NCBI RefSeq assembly: GCF_001422815.1
Contig: NZ_LMMP01000003.1
Location: 317,612 to 381,611 of the forward strand
Direction of reading: 5' to 3'
Source: Methylobacterium sp. Leaf91
GTDB lineage: Bacteria; Pseudomonadota; Alphaproteobacteria; Rhizobiales; Beijerinckiaceae
DNA length: 64,000 nt
The position numbers were made by a program, and so were the translations under genes. Each line of letters starts with the position of its first letter. The stretch's first letter is position 1. A model generated the notes under the pieces. The model was not told the origin of the DNA, did not search any database, and worked only from the letters and a program-made list of their open reading frames with translations. Shown here in pieces: positions 43,893-53,794 of this stretch.

Positions 43893-43917
43893 GCCCCGGA
43901 CCTCCCTCGACGGAAGG

Positions 43918-44526
43918 TCAGCCCTTCTGCCCGATCCGCCCCTCGGAGCCGTCGAGCAGTCGGCGGATGTTGGGAGCGTGCTTCCACCATAGCAGGATCG
44001 CGAGCATGAGGAAGAGCAGCGCAACCGCAGGCTGTCCCGCCACCCACAGGACGATGGGTGTCGCGGCCGAGGCGGCGAGCGCGGCGAGCGACGAGTATTT
44101 CAATGTGAAGGCGAGGCCGAGCCAGATTGCCGCGAAGGCGGCGAGCCCGACAGGGCTGAAGGCGAGGAGCACGCCGAGGAAGGTGGCGACGCCCTTGCCG
44201 CCCTTGAACCCGAGCCAGACCGGGAAGAGGTGGCCGAGGAAGGCGCCGAGCCCGGCCGCCAGGGCCGCGCCCTCGCCGAATTGTTTCGCCGCCAGCACGG
44301 CGAGGGTACCCTTCAGCGCATCGCCGAGCAGGGTCGCGGCGGCGAGCCCCTTGCGGCCGGTGCGCAGCACGTTGGTGGCACCGATATTCCCCGAGCCGAT
44401 GGCGCGGACGTCGCCGAGGCCGGCAAAACGCGTGACGATCAGCCCGAACGGGATCGAGCCGGCGAGATAGCCGCCGGCGAGGCTCGCGAGCAGGAGAGGC
44501 CAGCCGGCATCGAGCAGGGGGTTCAC
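43918..44526 (-). CDS. plsY: acyl-phosphate:glycerol-3-phosphate acyltransferase PlsY
   Basis: 202-residue inner-membrane enzyme that starts phospholipid synthesis by acylating sn-glycerol-3-phosphate from acyl phosphate. The three conserved loops are [28 protein letters not shown] and [12 protein letters not shown]; five to seven hydrophobic helices. Overlaps the dihydroorotase gene by 4 bases. Arrangement pyrB-pyrC-plsY-dprA is a common alphaproteobacterial order. Confidence 0.94.
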   Translation of the reverse strand: MNPLLDAGWPLLLASLAGGYLAGSIPFGLIVTRFAGLGDVRAIGSGNIGATNVLRTGRKGLAAATLLGDALKGTLAVLAAKQFGEGAALAAGLGAFLGHLFPVWLGFKGGKGVATFLGVLLAFSPVGLAAFAAIWLGLAFTLKYSSLAALAASAATPIVLWVAGQPAVALLFLMLAILLWWKHAPNIRRLLDGSEGRIGQKG

Positions 44527-45839
44527 GCCGCCGCCTCCGTACCCTGCGCGGCCCGGTAGACGACGTGCCCGCCGACCATGGTCAGGATTGCAGCACCTTG
44601 CAGCCGCGCCTCGTCGAAGGGCGAGTTCTTGGAGCGCGACTTCAGGGTCCGCTTGTCGAGCACGTAGGGCAGGTCGGGATCGATCAGCACGAGATCGGCC
44701 GGCGCGCCGACGGCGAGACGCCCGGCCTCGCGCCGCAGGATCGCCGCCGGGGTGACGGTGAGGGCCTCCAGCAGGCGAGGCAGCGCCACGTCGCCGGTAT
44801 GGACGAGGCGGAGCGCCGCGCCGAGCAGGGTCTCGATGCCGAGCGCCCCATCGGCGGCCTCGGCGAAGGGCAGGCGCTTGGTCTCGACATCCTGCGGGTT
44901 GTGGTCTGAGACGATGACGTCGATCACGCCCTCGTTCAGGGCCTCCACCAAAGCGAGGCGGTCGGTCTCGTGCCGCAGCGGCGGCGAGAGCCGGCAGAAG
45001 GTGCGGTAATGGCCGATATCGCCCTCGTTGAGGACGAGGTTGTTCACCGAGGCGCCGCAGGTGACGGGCAGGCCGTCGTGCTTGGCCCGCCGCACGATCT
45101 CCACCGAATCGGCACAGGAGATCATGGCGGCGTGGTAGCGGCCGCCGGTGAGGCGAACGAGGCGGATGTCGCGCTCCAGCATCACCGTCTCGGCCTCCCG
45201 CGGGATGCCGACGAGGCCGAGGCGCGAGGCCATCTCGCCCTCGTTCATCACGCCCTCGCCGACGAGGTCGGGCTCCTCCACGTGCTGCATCAGCAGGGCG
45301 TCGAAATCGCGAGCATAGGTGAGCGCGCGGCGCATCACCTGGGCGTTGCGAACGGCCTTGAGGCCGTCGGTGAAGGCGACGGCTCCCGCCTCCTGCAGCA
45401 GGCCGAACTCGGTCATCTCCTGGCCGGCCAGCCCCTTGGTGATGGCGGCGGCCGGCAGGACGGTGACGCAGGCCGTGTCGCGGGCGCGGCGCAGGACGAA
45501 ATCGACGATGGCCGGCCCGTCGATGACCGGGTTGGTGTCCGGCATGCAGACGAGGGTGGTGACCCCGCCGGCCGCCGCCGCTGCGCTGGCGCTGGCCAGG
45601 GTCTCACGGTGCTCGGCGCCGGGCTCGCCGACGAAGGCTCGGAGATCCATGAGGCCGGGGCTCAGGACATGCCCGCCGCAATCGACGATCTCGGCGCCCT
45701 CGGGGGCAGCGGGTGCCGCGCCCCAGGCGATATCGGCGATGCGGCCGTCATGGACGAGGACATGGCCCGGCCCCTCGCGGCTCGTGGCGGGATCGAGGAG
45801 GCTGGCATGGGTGAGGAGGACGTGTCCGGTCATGACCAT
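44523..45839 (-). CDS. pyrC: dihydroorotase-like protein, inactive (PyrX) type
   Basis: 438-residue amidohydrolase-fold protein of the dihydroorotase family, but without key metal ligands. The first HxH motif reads [14 protein letters not shown] (Arg67 and Phe69 in place of the two His), and the later conserved His pair is replaced in [22 protein letters not shown] retains the Asp. It is thus a pseudo-dihydroorotase (PyrX-like) that forms a structural complex with aspartate transcarbamylase, as known for class A ATCases. Start ATG at 45839 shares a base with the pyrB stop. A second, active dihydroorotase should exist elsewhere in the genome. Confidence 0.9.
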   Translation of the reverse strand: MVMTGHVLLTHASLLDPATSREGPGHVLVHDGRIADIAWGAAPAAPEGAEIVDCGGHVLSPGLMDLRAFVGEPGAEHRETLASASAAAAAGGVTTLVCMPDTNPVIDGPAIVDFVLRRARDTACVTVLPAAAITKGLAGQEMTEFGLLQEAGAVAFTDGLKAVRNAQVMRRALTYARDFDALLMQHVEEPDLVGEGVMNEGEMASRLGLVGIPREAETVMLERDIRLVRLTGGRYHAAMISCADSVEIVRRAKHDGLPVTCGASVNNLVLNEGDIGHYRTFCRLSPPLRHETDRLALVEALNEGVIDVIVSDHNPQDVETKRLPFAEAADGALGIETLLGAALRLVHTGDVALPRLLEALTVTPAAILRREAGRLAVGAPADLVLIDPDLPYVLDKRTLKSRSKNSPFDEARLQGAAILTMVGGHVVYRAAQGTEAAA

Positions 45840-46783
45840 CAGGCGTTCGGCAGATGCGTCGCGAGGGCTTCGAGGACCGCCATGCGGACGGCGACCCCCA
45901 TCTCCACCTGCTCGCGGATCAGGGATTGCGCCCCGTCGGCGATCTCGGACGAGATCTCGACGCCGCGGTTCATGGGTCCCGGATGCATCACCAGGGCGTC
46001 GGGCGCGGCCAGCGCCAGCTTCTCGGCATCGAGGCCGAAATAACGAAAATACTCCTTCACCGAGGGCACGAAGGAGCCGTTCATGCGCTCGCGCTGGAGC
46101 CGCAGCATCATCACGATGTCGCAGCCGTCCAATCCCTTGCGCATGTCGGTGAAGACCTCGACGCCGAAGCGCTCGATCCCGGTGGGGAGCAGCGTCGAGG
46201 GGCCGATGACCCGCACGCGGGCGCCGAGCGCCTGGAGCAGGATGATGTTGGAGCGGGCGACGCGGCTGTGCAGGACGTCGCCGCAGATCGCCACCCTCAA
46301 GCCCTCGATCCGCCCCTTGTTGCGGCGGATGGTGAGCGCGTCGAGGAGGGCCTGGGTCGGATGCTCATGGGCGCCGTCGCCGGCATTGACCACCGAACAA
46401 TCCACCTTGCGGGCCAGGAGATGCACGGCCCCGGCGGAGTGGTGGCGCACGACGATGATGTCGGGCCGCATGGCGTTGAGGGTGGCGGCCGTGTCGATGA
46501 GGGTCTCGCCCTTCTTCACCGAGGAGGAGGCCACCGACATGTTCATGACGTCGGCGCCGAGACGCTTGCCCGCGAGTTCGAACGAACTCTGGGTGCGGGT
46601 CGAGGGCTCGAAGAACAGGTTGATCTGGGTGCGGCCACGCAGGGTGGTGCGCTTCTTCTCCACCTGGCGGGAGAGGGCCACGGCATCCTCCGCCCGGTCG
46701 AGGAGGGCCTCGATATCGGGGCGCGACAGCCCCTCGATGCCGAGAAGGTGCCGATGGGGGAAGGAGGCGGGTGCGACGGTCAT
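45839..46783 (-). CDS. pyrB: aspartate carbamoyltransferase catalytic subunit
   Basis: 314-residue enzyme that joins carbamoyl phosphate and aspartate, second step of pyrimidine synthesis. Motifs: [20 protein letters not shown] (carbamoyl phosphate), [18 protein letters not shown], and [13 protein letters not shown] near the C-terminus. The ATG at 46783 gives the family's usual N-terminus; the open frame upstream to 47044 is not part of it. It overlaps the pyrC-like gene, with which the product should assemble. No pyrI regulatory subunit gene. Confidence 0.95.
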   Translation of the reverse strand: MTVAPASFPHRHLLGIEGLSRPDIEALLDRAEDAVALSRQVEKKRTTLRGRTQINLFFEPSTRTQSSFELAGKRLGADVMNMSVASSSVKKGETLIDTAATLNAMRPDIIVVRHHSAGAVHLLARKVDCSVVNAGDGAHEHPTQALLDALTIRRNKGRIEGLRVAICGDVLHSRVARSNIILLQALGARVRVIGPSTLLPTGIERFGVEVFTDMRKGLDGCDIVMMLRLQRERMNGSFVPSVKEYFRYFGLDAEKLALAAPDALVMHPGPMNRGVEISSEIADGAQSLIREQVEMGVAVRMAVLEALATHLPNA

Positions 46784-46888
46784 TCTGAGACCATGGCTAT
46801 AGGGAGGCGGACGGGGAGCGGCAAGGAGCCCGGCAAGAAGTCCGAGACGTGTAACCTTTCCACCCCCTGGCTCGTAGTCTCGCCGAGC

Positions 46889-47854
46889 ATGCGCGCACCC
46901 GGTGATTCGGGATGGGCGCGAGACGTGATCGAGGCCGGAGTCCGCCCCTTGGCAGCCAGCACGACGAGACGGCCCGACGAGCGGATCGAGACGATCCAAC
47001 GCCGCTGGATCTTCCGCCACCCCGCGGTGATCCGGGCCGCGCACTGGATCAACCTCGTCTGCCTCGCCGTGCTGCTGATGAGCGGGCTACAGATCTTCAA
47101 CGCCCATCCGGCTTTGTACTGGGGCTCGGCCTCGACCTTCGACGCGCCGCTCCTCGCCATCACGAACGACGAGACGGCGGAGGGCGCGGCGCGGGGGATC
47201 GTGAGGATCGCCGGTCACGCGATCGACACGACCGGCTGGCTCGGCCTCTCCACCGTGCAGGGACAGGCCACGGGCCGGGCCTTCCCCGCCTGGATCACCC
47301 TGCCGGCGCAGCAGGACCTCGCCACCGGGCGCCGCTGGCACTTCCTGTTCGCCTGGGCTTTCGTGATCAACGGGCTGATCTATCTCATCTACGGCCTCGA
47401 GAGCGGCCAGTTGCGCCGCCGGATCGTGCCTCAGAGAGACCAGTTGCGGAATTTCGGTGGCTCGGTCCGCGAGCACCTCACCCTGACCTTCCCGAAAGGC
47501 GACGAGGCCCGGCGCTACAACACGCTGCAGAAACTGAGCTATTTCGTCGTCATCGTCCTCTTCCTGCCGCTGATGCTGCTCACGGGCCTCGCCATGTCGC
47601 CGGGTTTCAACGCCGTGCTGCCCCTGCCCGCCCTGTTCGGCGGCCGGCAATCGGCACGGACCGTCCATTTCATCGTCACGAACCTGCTCGTGCTCTTCAC
47701 CCTCGTCCATGTGGCGCTGGTGCTGGTCTCGGGGGCCTGGAACAACCTGCGCGGCATGGTCACCGGCTGGTTCGTGATCGAGACCACCAAGACCTCCGAT
47801 CCGGGCAAGACTTCCTACCCGGGCAAGACCTCCGATCCGAGGAAGGGCCAATGA
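46889..47854 (+). CDS. cytochrome b561-like membrane subunit
   Basis: 321-residue inner-membrane cytochrome b with four core helices: [20 protein letters not shown] (heme His), [37 protein letters not shown] and [20 protein letters not shown] with His ligands. It ends in a short tail of repeated GKTSDP units. Start ATG at 46889 is the most upstream reasonable choice. Its stop overlaps the start of the molybdenum oxidoreductase gene (ATGA), so the two likely form a membrane-bound redox pair, feeding or drawing electrons between the quinone pool and the periplasmic enzyme. Confidence 0.85.
   Translation: MRAPGDSGWARDVIEAGVRPLAASTTRRPDERIETIQRRWIFRHPAVIRAAHWINLVCLAVLLMSGLQIFNAHPALYWGSASTFDAPLLAITNDETAEGAARGIVRIAGHAIDTTGWLGLSTVQGQATGRAFPAWITLPAQQDLATGRRWHFLFAWAFVINGLIYLIYGLESGQLRRRIVPQRDQLRNFGGSVREHLTLTFPKGDEARRYNTLQKLSYFVVIVLFLPLMLLTGLAMSPGFNAVLPLPALFGGRQSARTVHFIVTNLLVLFTLVHVALVLVSGAWNNLRGMVTGWFVIETTKTSDPGKTSYPGKTSDPRKGQ
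47792..47845 (+). repeat. three 18-bp tandem repeats in the cytochrome b gene
   Basis: Three units of about ACCTCCGATCCGGGCAAG occur back-to-back (47792-47809, 47810-47827, 47828-47845), coding a three-fold TSDPGK-type peptide at the C-terminus. Slipped-strand copy number change would alter tail length without shifting frame. Confidence 0.85.
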
Positions 47855-48684
47855 CGCGCGCTCCCAACCGTCGCGGCATCCTCACCGGCGCGGCCGGCCT
47901 GCTGGGTTCCGCCTTCCTCGGCGGCTGCGACCGCATCGCCGGCACCGGTTGGGGAAGGCGCACGCTGAAGCTCGGAGAGGATGCCAACCTGTTCGTGCAG
48001 CGTCTCCTGCTGACGCCCACCTCCCTCGCCCACGAGTTTTACGAAGGTGACATCTCGCCCTGGTTCAAGCCGAACGGGACGATCGACCCTCCGGACGACG
48101 ACTACAAGACCCTGGCCAAGGCCGGGTTCGCGACCTTCAGGCTGAAAATCGACGGCCTCGTCGAACAGCCGCAGGACCTGTCCCTCGCGGATCTGCGCGC
48201 CCTGCCCTCCCGGACCCAGATCACCCGGCACGATTGCGTCGAGGGGTGGAGCGCCATCGGCAAGTGGACGGGCGTTCCGCTCGGCGAAGTCCTGACCCGG
48301 GCGAGGCTGAAACCGAATGCGCGCTACGTCGTGTTCCATTGCGCCGACACGATGGAGATGGCCGGTGGCGGTCTCGAGGGTGGGGACGTGGCGGAGATAG
48401 AGGCCGGCGATGGCGGTCCGAACGGTCGTCCGATCCGGTACTACGAGAGCATCGACCTCACCGACGCCTTCCATCCGCAGACGATCCTGGCCTACGACAT
48501 GAACGGCAAGGCCCTGCCCGTCTCGAACGGCGCGCCCCTGCGCCTGCGGGTCGAGCGGCAGCTCGGCTACAAACACGCCAAATACGTCATGCGGATCGAG
48601 GTCGTGGACAGCCTGTCCGGGATCGGAGACGGCCAGGGCGGTTATTGGGAGGATCGCGGCTACGAATGGTATGCGGGGATCTGA
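47851..48684 (+). CDS. molybdopterin-dependent oxidoreductase (sulfite oxidase fold)
   Basis: 277-residue exported enzyme of the sulfite oxidase/YedY (MsrP) fold. N-terminus has a twin-arginine-like start (NRRGILTGAAGLLGSAFLGGC) ending in a lipobox, so it is probably a Tat lipoprotein. The core has FRLKIDGLVEQPQDLSLADL, the molybdenum Cys in RHDCVEGWSAIGKWTG and LGYKHAKYVMRIEV. Partner of the overlapping cytochrome b gene. Substrate unknown; the length and features are closer to YedY-like than to true sulfite oxidases. Confidence 0.85.
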   Translation: MTRAPNRRGILTGAAGLLGSAFLGGCDRIAGTGWGRRTLKLGEDANLFVQRLLLTPTSLAHEFYEGDISPWFKPNGTIDPPDDDYKTLAKAGFATFRLKIDGLVEQPQDLSLADLRALPSRTQITRHDCVEGWSAIGKWTGVPLGEVLTRARLKPNARYVVFHCADTMEMAGGGLEGGDVAEIEAGDGGPNGRPIRYYESIDLTDAFHPQTILAYDMNGKALPVSNGAPLRLRVERQLGYKHAKYVMRIEVVDSLSGIGDGQGGYWEDRGYEWYAGI

Positions 48685-48894
48685 CAGGTACCGGATCTTG
48701 CAAAGGCCCGGGCTCCTTCCGATTTGACAACCCCGCGCCCTTGACCCACTTGTCCCCCGCCAAGCGCCGGGCCGGCCATGGTGCCAGGCCATGTTTTACG
48801 TCTTGCACACAATTTGTGAGTCCCGACGGGTGTGAACCCCGCCGGCTGCGAGCCCCGGCGGCAGCTCGGGCGCTGACGAGAGGCTGATCCGCAC

Positions 48895-51663
48895 ATGAAA
48901 GTCGTCGTCGTCGAGTCGCCGGCCAAGGCCAAGACGATCAACAAATATCTCGGCCGCGACTACGAGGTGCTCGCCTCGTTCGGCCATATCCGCGACCTTC
49001 CGGCGAAAGACGGCTCCGTCGACCCGGAGGCGGATTTCCGCATGCTCTGGGAGCTCGACGACCGCGGCTCGAAGCGCGTTTCGGAGATCGTCAGGGCACT
49101 GAAAGGTGCCGACGGCCTGATCCTCGCCACCGATCCGGATCGCGAGGGCGAGGCCATCTCGTGGCACGTCGTCGAGGCTCTGAACGCCCGCAAGGCGATC
49201 AAGGGCATGCCGATCGAGCGCGTGACCTTCAACGCCATCACCAAGGCGGCGGTGGACACCGCCATGCGCAACCCGCGCCAGATCGACCAAGCCCTGGTCG
49301 ACGCCTATCTGGCGCGCCGGGCACTGGATTATCTCGTCGGCTTCAACCTCTCGCCGGTCCTGTGGCGTAAGCTGCCCGGAGCCCGCTCAGCCGGCCGCGT
49401 CCAGTCCGTGGCCCTGCGCCTCGTCTGCGAGCGCGAGCGCGAAATCGAGACGTTCAAGCCCCGCGAATACTGGTCTCTGGTCGCGACCCTGGTGACCCAG
49501 GAGGGCGCGGTGTTCGAGGCGCGTCTCGTCGGTGCCGACGGCAAGCGCATCCAGCGTCTCGACGTCGGCAACGGCGAGGACGCCGCCGCGTTCAAGCGCG
49601 ACCTCGAACTCGCCACGTTCGAGGTCGGCAGCGTGGAGGCGAAGCCCGCCAAGCGCCACCCCGCCCCGCCCTTCACCACCTCGACGCTCCAGCAGGAGGC
49701 CTCGCGCAAGCTCGGCCTCGCTCCCGCCCAGACCATGCGCGCCGCGCAGAAGCTGTACGAGGGTGTCGAGATCGGCGGCGAGACGGTGGGTCTCATCACC
49801 TACATGCGGACCGACGGCGTCGACATGGCGCCGGAGGCCATCGCCGATGCCCGTCGCGTCATCGGCAAGGAATACGGCGAGCGCTACCTCCCCACCGCGC
49901 CGCGCCGCTACAGCGCCAAGGCGAAGAACGCCCAGGAGGCCCACGAGGCCGTGCGTCCTACGGACATGAGCCGGCTACCGAAGTCGGTAGCCCGCTACGT
50001 GGATGCCGAACAGGCCAAGCTCTACGAGTTGATCTGGACCCGCACGGTGGCGAGCCAGATGGAATCGGCCGAGCTCGAACGCACCACGGTGGATATCGTC
50101 GCCTCCGTCGGCCCGCGCAGGATCGAGCTGCGGGCCACCGGTCAAGTGGTGAAGTTCGACGGCTTCCTGACCCTCTACCAGGAGGGCAAGGACGACGAGG
50201 AGGACGAGGACGGCAAGCGCCTGCCGCCGATGAAGGCGGGCGACGCGCTGAAGCGCGAGCGCATCGTCTCGACTCAGCACTTCACCGAGCCGCCGCCGCG
50301 CTATTCCGAGGCCAGCCTCGTCAAGCGCATGGAGGAACTCGGCATCGGCCGGCCCTCGACCTACGCCGCCGTGCTGCAGACCCTGCGCGACCGCGAATAC
50401 GTGAAGATCGAGAAGAAGCGCTTGGTCGCCGAGGACAAAGGCCGCCTCGTCACCGGCTTCCTCGAGAGCTTCTTCAAGCGCTACGTCGAGTACGATTTCA
50501 CCGCCGACCTCGAGACCCAGCTCGACCGGGTCTCGAATGCCGAGATCGACTGGCGTGAAGTGCTACGGGACTTCTGGCGGGATTTCTCGGCCGCGATCTC
50601 CGGAACCAAGGAGCTCCGCGTCACCGAGGTGCTGGACGCGCTGAACGATCTCCTCGGGGCGCATATCTTCCCCGAAAAGGCGGACGGCTCGAACCCGCGC
50701 ACCTGCCCGACCTGCGGCTCAGGCCAGCTGTCGCTCAAGCTCGGCAAGTTCGGCGCCTTCGTCGGCTGTTCGAACTACCCGGAGTGCAAGTACACCCGCC
50801 AGCTCGCCGCCTCCGGCGTCGAGAGCGAGGGCGATGGCTCGTCCGAGAACGGCAGTCAGCCGGGCACCCGCGTGCTCGGCAACGATCCCGTCAGCGGCCT
50901 GCCGGTAACTTTGCGCGATGGCCGCTTCGGCCCCTTCGTGCAGCTCGGCGAGGCGTCGACGGAGAAGGGCGCGGAGAAGCCGAAGCGCTCCTCTCTGCCC
51001 AAGGGGCTCAGCCCCTCCGCGGTGGATCTGGAGAAGGCCCTGCGCCTGCTCTCCCTCCCCCGCGAAGTCGCCAAGCACCCCGAGACCGGTGAGCCGATCC
51101 TGGCCAATCTCGGGCGGTTCGGACCTTACGTCCAGCACGGGAAGATGTACGCCAATCTCGGCCGCGACGACGACGTGCTGGAGATCGGCGCCAACCGCGC
51201 CATCGATCTCATCGTTGCCAAAGAGCAGGGTGGCGGTCGTCGGGGTCCAGCCTCCGATCCCGGCCGCTCCCTCGGGGCGCATCCCGAGACGGGCAAGGCC
51301 ATCGTGGTGAAATCGGGCAAGTACGGCCCCTACGTTACCGACGGCACCACCAACGCGACCCTGCCCAAGACCATGGCCGCCGAGGACATCGCCCTGCCCC
51401 AGGCGCTTGAACTGATCGCCGCCCGCGAAGCGGCGGGCGGCAGCAAGAAGAAGGCTCCGGCCCGCAAGACCGCGACCAAGACGGCAGCCAAGACCACGAC
51501 CAAGGCGGGGACGGCGAAGGCTCCCGCCAAGAAGGCGGCGACCAAGGCGACGGCGGCCAAGGAACCGGCCGGGACGGCCGCGAAAAGCACGGCGACGGCA
51601 GCAAAGACGAGTGCTGCCAAAACCACTACGGCGAAGAAGCCGGCCACGCGCAAGAAGGCCTGA
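48895..51663 (+). CDS. topA: DNA topoisomerase I
   Basis: 922-residue type IA topoisomerase that relaxes negative supercoils. TOPRIM domain: VVESPAKAKTINKYLGRDYE and DPDREGEAISWH; active-site Tyr about residue 303 in ITYMRTDGVDM. One four-Cys zinc motif follows (CPTCGSGQ...GCSNYPECKYTRQ), then four zinc-free GxFGPYVQ-type repeats (e.g. GRFGPYVQHGKMYANL, GKYGPYVTDGTTNATL). The last 70 residues are an unusual Lys/Ala/Thr-rich, histone H1-like tail. ATG at 48895. Standing alone, with a strong hairpin after it. Confidence 0.95.
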   Translation: MKVVVVESPAKAKTINKYLGRDYEVLASFGHIRDLPAKDGSVDPEADFRMLWELDDRGSKRVSEIVRALKGADGLILATDPDREGEAISWHVVEALNARKAIKGMPIERVTFNAITKAAVDTAMRNPRQIDQALVDAYLARRALDYLVGFNLSPVLWRKLPGARSAGRVQSVALRLVCEREREIETFKPREYWSLVATLVTQEGAVFEARLVGADGKRIQRLDVGNGEDAAAFKRDLELATFEVGSVEAKPAKRHPAPPFTTSTLQQEASRKLGLAPAQTMRAAQKLYEGVEIGGETVGLITYMRTDGVDMAPEAIADARRVIGKEYGERYLPTAPRRYSAKAKNAQEAHEAVRPTDMSRLPKSVARYVDAEQAKLYELIWTRTVASQMESAELERTTVDIVASVGPRRIELRATGQVVKFDGFLTLYQEGKDDEEDEDGKRLPPMKAGDALKRERIVSTQHFTEPPPRYSEASLVKRMEELGIGRPSTYAAVLQTLRDREYVKIEKKRLVAEDKGRLVTGFLESFFKRYVEYDFTADLETQLDRVSNAEIDWREVLRDFWRDFSAAISGTKELRVTEVLDALNDLLGAHIFPEKADGSNPRTCPTCGSGQLSLKLGKFGAFVGCSNYPECKYTRQLAASGVESEGDGSSENGSQPGTRVLGNDPVSGLPVTLRDGRFGPFVQLGEASTEKGAEKPKRSSLPKGLSPSAVDLEKALRLLSLPREVAKHPETGEPILANLGRFGPYVQHGKMYANLGRDDDVLEIGANRAIDLIVAKEQGGGRRGPASDPGRSLGAHPETGKAIVVKSGKYGPYVTDGTTNATLPKTMAAEDIALPQALELIAAREAAGGSKKKAPARKTATKTAAKTTTKAGTAKAPAKKAATKATAAKEPAGTAAKSTATAAKTSAAKTTTAKKPATRKKA

Positions 51664-51715
51664 TCCATCGGCTCGCCTCTCCTCTCCGGGGGCGAGACCG
51701 ACGCAACGACGGTGC

Positions 51716-51757
51716 GCATCCCCCCTCTCTCTCCGCACTCGGCGAGAGGGGGGATGC
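51716..51757. terminator. strong hairpin after topA, terminator candidate
   Basis: Perfect 14-bp stem GCATCCCCCCTCTC (51716-51729) with 51744-51757, loop of 14 bases, about 50 bases after the topA stop. No T-tract follows, so intrinsic termination is doubtful; it could be an extragenic palindrome. Confidence 0.5.
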
Positions 51758-51881
51758 TCCCGACGGCCCTGTCGTCCGCGACAACCCTACGCGTGCGAAC
51801 GCCCTCATCCGCTCTTGCGTCCGCCCGCCGGTCTGGCGGACCATTGCCGGATTGTCATTCGCGGCTCGAGGCTTTCGCCCC

Positions 51882-52088
51882 ATGCTGATCCTGCTCTCCA
51901 TTTGCCTCGCGGCACAGCCCTCCCAGTGCAAGGAGGACAGGATCTCCCTGTCCTACGAGGCGACGAACCCGTTCATCTGCCTGCGCACCGCTCAGAGCGC
52001 GCTCGCCACCTGGCAGGAGAGCCACCCCGAATGGCACGTGACGCGGTGGCGCTGCGCGGCGCGGGAGAGCCTGCCGAAAGACCTGTGA
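51882..52088 (+). CDS. small secreted Cys-containing hypothetical protein
   Basis: 68-residue protein with a short signal-like start (MLILLSICLAAQPSQC) and a mature part with conserved-looking Cys and Trp residues (NPFICLRTAQSALATW, EWHVTRWRC). The two mature Cys plus Cys16 could form disulfides. ATG at 51882; upstream region is weak in ribosome signals. I do not recognise a named family, but small proteins of this pattern are common in Rhizobiales. It precedes the sensor kinase gene by 92 bases. Confidence 0.6.
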   Translation: MLILLSICLAAQPSQCKEDRISLSYEATNPFICLRTAQSALATWQESHPEWHVTRWRCAARESLPKDL

Positions 52089-52180
52089 CCCGGTCCCATC
52101 TGTGATGGGTCTGGACGCCCTGGCGGATTGCGCTATCGCTCACCCTCCGGGGAACGGCGAGACACGGGCGGCCATAAGCG

Positions 52181-53794
52181 ATGCGCTCTCTGAAGGTGAG
52201 GTTCGCGCTGCTGCTCGGGGGCGCAGCGCTTCTGGTCGTCCTGGCGGCATTGGGGGTGCTGGGCTCCATCGGCGCGGCCGAACGCACCATTGATCGGACG
52301 CTCGCGGCACAGGGCCGGCTCGAATTACTGGTGGAACTGTCCGGGCGAATGACCCAGTACGGGCTCGCTGCCCTGGAGGCGGTGAGCAATCCCGATGCAC
52401 AGCCGGAAGGGCTCGCCATCGCCCGGGCCAATGTCGACCGGGCATTGGTGGCTGTCGACGAGGCTCTCGGCAAGAGCATCGCCGTCAGCGACGATCCCCT
52501 CGACCGGATGCAATACGCGGCGCGCACGCGTCCCCTCGCTCAGCTCCGTTCTGCCCGGGCCATCCTCGACCGGCAGGTCTCCCAGGTCCTGCGCCAGTCG
52601 GAGGAAGAGCAGCGGCGTAACACCATTCGCGGCGCGCTGAACGGATTCGGCGCCATGACCGGCCAGCCGCTCTCGTTTCTCATCGAAGTCGAGCGCCGCT
52701 CGATGATCGCGGGTTCGGACGAGGCCCGCCACCTGTCCTCGACCCTGCGGATCGCGTCGCTTGCCGCCGTCGTCCTGGCGCTGGCCCTCGTCTTCGTCCT
52801 GTACCGGGCGGTGACCCGGCCGACCCTGGCACGGATCGAAGCGGTGCGACGCGCAGCGGGCGCCGTCGGGCGCGGCGAGCTCGATACGCGGCTGTCGGTG
52901 GCGACGCGGGACGAGCTCGGCCTGCTGGTGGCGAACTTCAACCGCATGGCCGCACGCCTCGCCCGGCGCGAGGGGCGGCTCGCCGCCGACCGCGCTGCCC
53001 TCGAGGATACGGTGGAGGCGAGGACCACCGACCTGCGGGCGGCCAACGAGCGCCTGGAGGCGGTGGACCGGTCGCGCCGGCGCTTCTTCGCCGATGTCAG
53101 CCATGAGCTGCGCACGCCGCTCACGGTCATCCTCGGCGAATGCGACATTGCCGCCCGCTCGGCCGGCAGGCCGGGGGTCGATTACGCGCCGGTCTTCGCC
53201 ACCATCCGCAAGCGGGCACTCCGCCTGCAGCGCCGCGTCGAGGATCTCCTACGGGTCGCACGCTCCGAATCCGGCCAGATCGAGCTCGACCGGCGCGCCA
53301 CCAGCGCCGTGGCCATCCTCACCGATGCGGTGGACAGCGCGGCCTCTGAGGCGGCGCGCCGGCGGGTGACCCTGACCCTCGAACCGGGGCGCCGCGACGT
53401 CACGCTCCTGGCGGACAGGGAATGGCTGCGGCAGGTGGTGGAGAGCCTTATTGACAACGCCTTGCGGCACGCGACGGGCCTGACGCGGGTGGTCGTGGGA
53501 CTCACCGTGGACGAGGCGCGTTCCGCCACGATCACGGTGACGGATGACGGCGCGGGCTTCCCGTCGGCGGGTGCGGATCTGTTCGAGCGCTTCCGGCGGG
53601 AGGGCCATTCCGGGGAATCGGGCTTTGGCATCGGCTTGGCACTGGCGCGCTGGGTGACAGAGCGCCATGATGGGGCGATCAGCCTCGGTGCGGGCGAGGA
53701 CGGGAAGGGTGCGCGCGTGACGCTCGTCCTGCCCATCCTCGACCTCGATCCCGGGGACGGACAGGAAACGAAGCGGAAGGACAGCGCCGCATGA
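52181..53794 (+). CDS. mxbD: sensor histidine kinase (MxbD position)
   Basis: 537-residue membrane kinase. TM1 near residue 10-28 (FALLLGGAALLVVLAALG), periplasmic sensor of about 150 residues, TM2 (LAAVVLALALVFVLYRAVT), HAMP, coiled coil, phospho-acceptor His about residue 308 (DVSHELRTPLTVILGE), N-box SLIDNALRHATG, G1 DDGAGF and G2 GFGIGLALARW. Overlaps the response regulator gene by 4 bases. In M. extorquens the mxbD/mxbM pair, required for methanol oxidation genes, is encoded just upstream of pqqA; the same place and direction here support the name. Confidence 0.8.
   Translation: MRSLKVRFALLLGGAALLVVLAALGVLGSIGAAERTIDRTLAAQGRLELLVELSGRMTQYGLAALEAVSNPDAQPEGLAIARANVDRALVAVDEALGKSIAVSDDPLDRMQYAARTRPLAQLRSARAILDRQVSQVLRQSEEEQRRNTIRGALNGFGAMTGQPLSFLIEVERRSMIAGSDEARHLSSTLRIASLAAVVLALALVFVLYRAVTRPTLARIEAVRRAAGAVGRGELDTRLSVATRDELGLLVANFNRMAARLARREGRLAADRAALEDTVEARTTDLRAANERLEAVDRSRRRFFADVSHELRTPLTVILGECDIAARSAGRPGVDYAPVFATIRKRALRLQRRVEDLLRVARSESGQIELDRRATSAVAILTDAVDSAASEAARRRVTLTLEPGRRDVTLLADREWLRQVVESLIDNALRHATGLTRVVVGLTVDEARSATITVTDDGAGFPSAGADLFERFRREGHSGESGFGIGLALARWVTERHDGAISLGAGEDGKGARVTLVLPILDLDPGDGQETKRKDSAA

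Noticed and set aside
45854..46888. Upstream extension of the cytochrome b reading frame over pyrB
   Set aside because: The frame is open only because of high GC; pyrB on the other strand has complete motifs, and cytochrome b homology begins after 46889.
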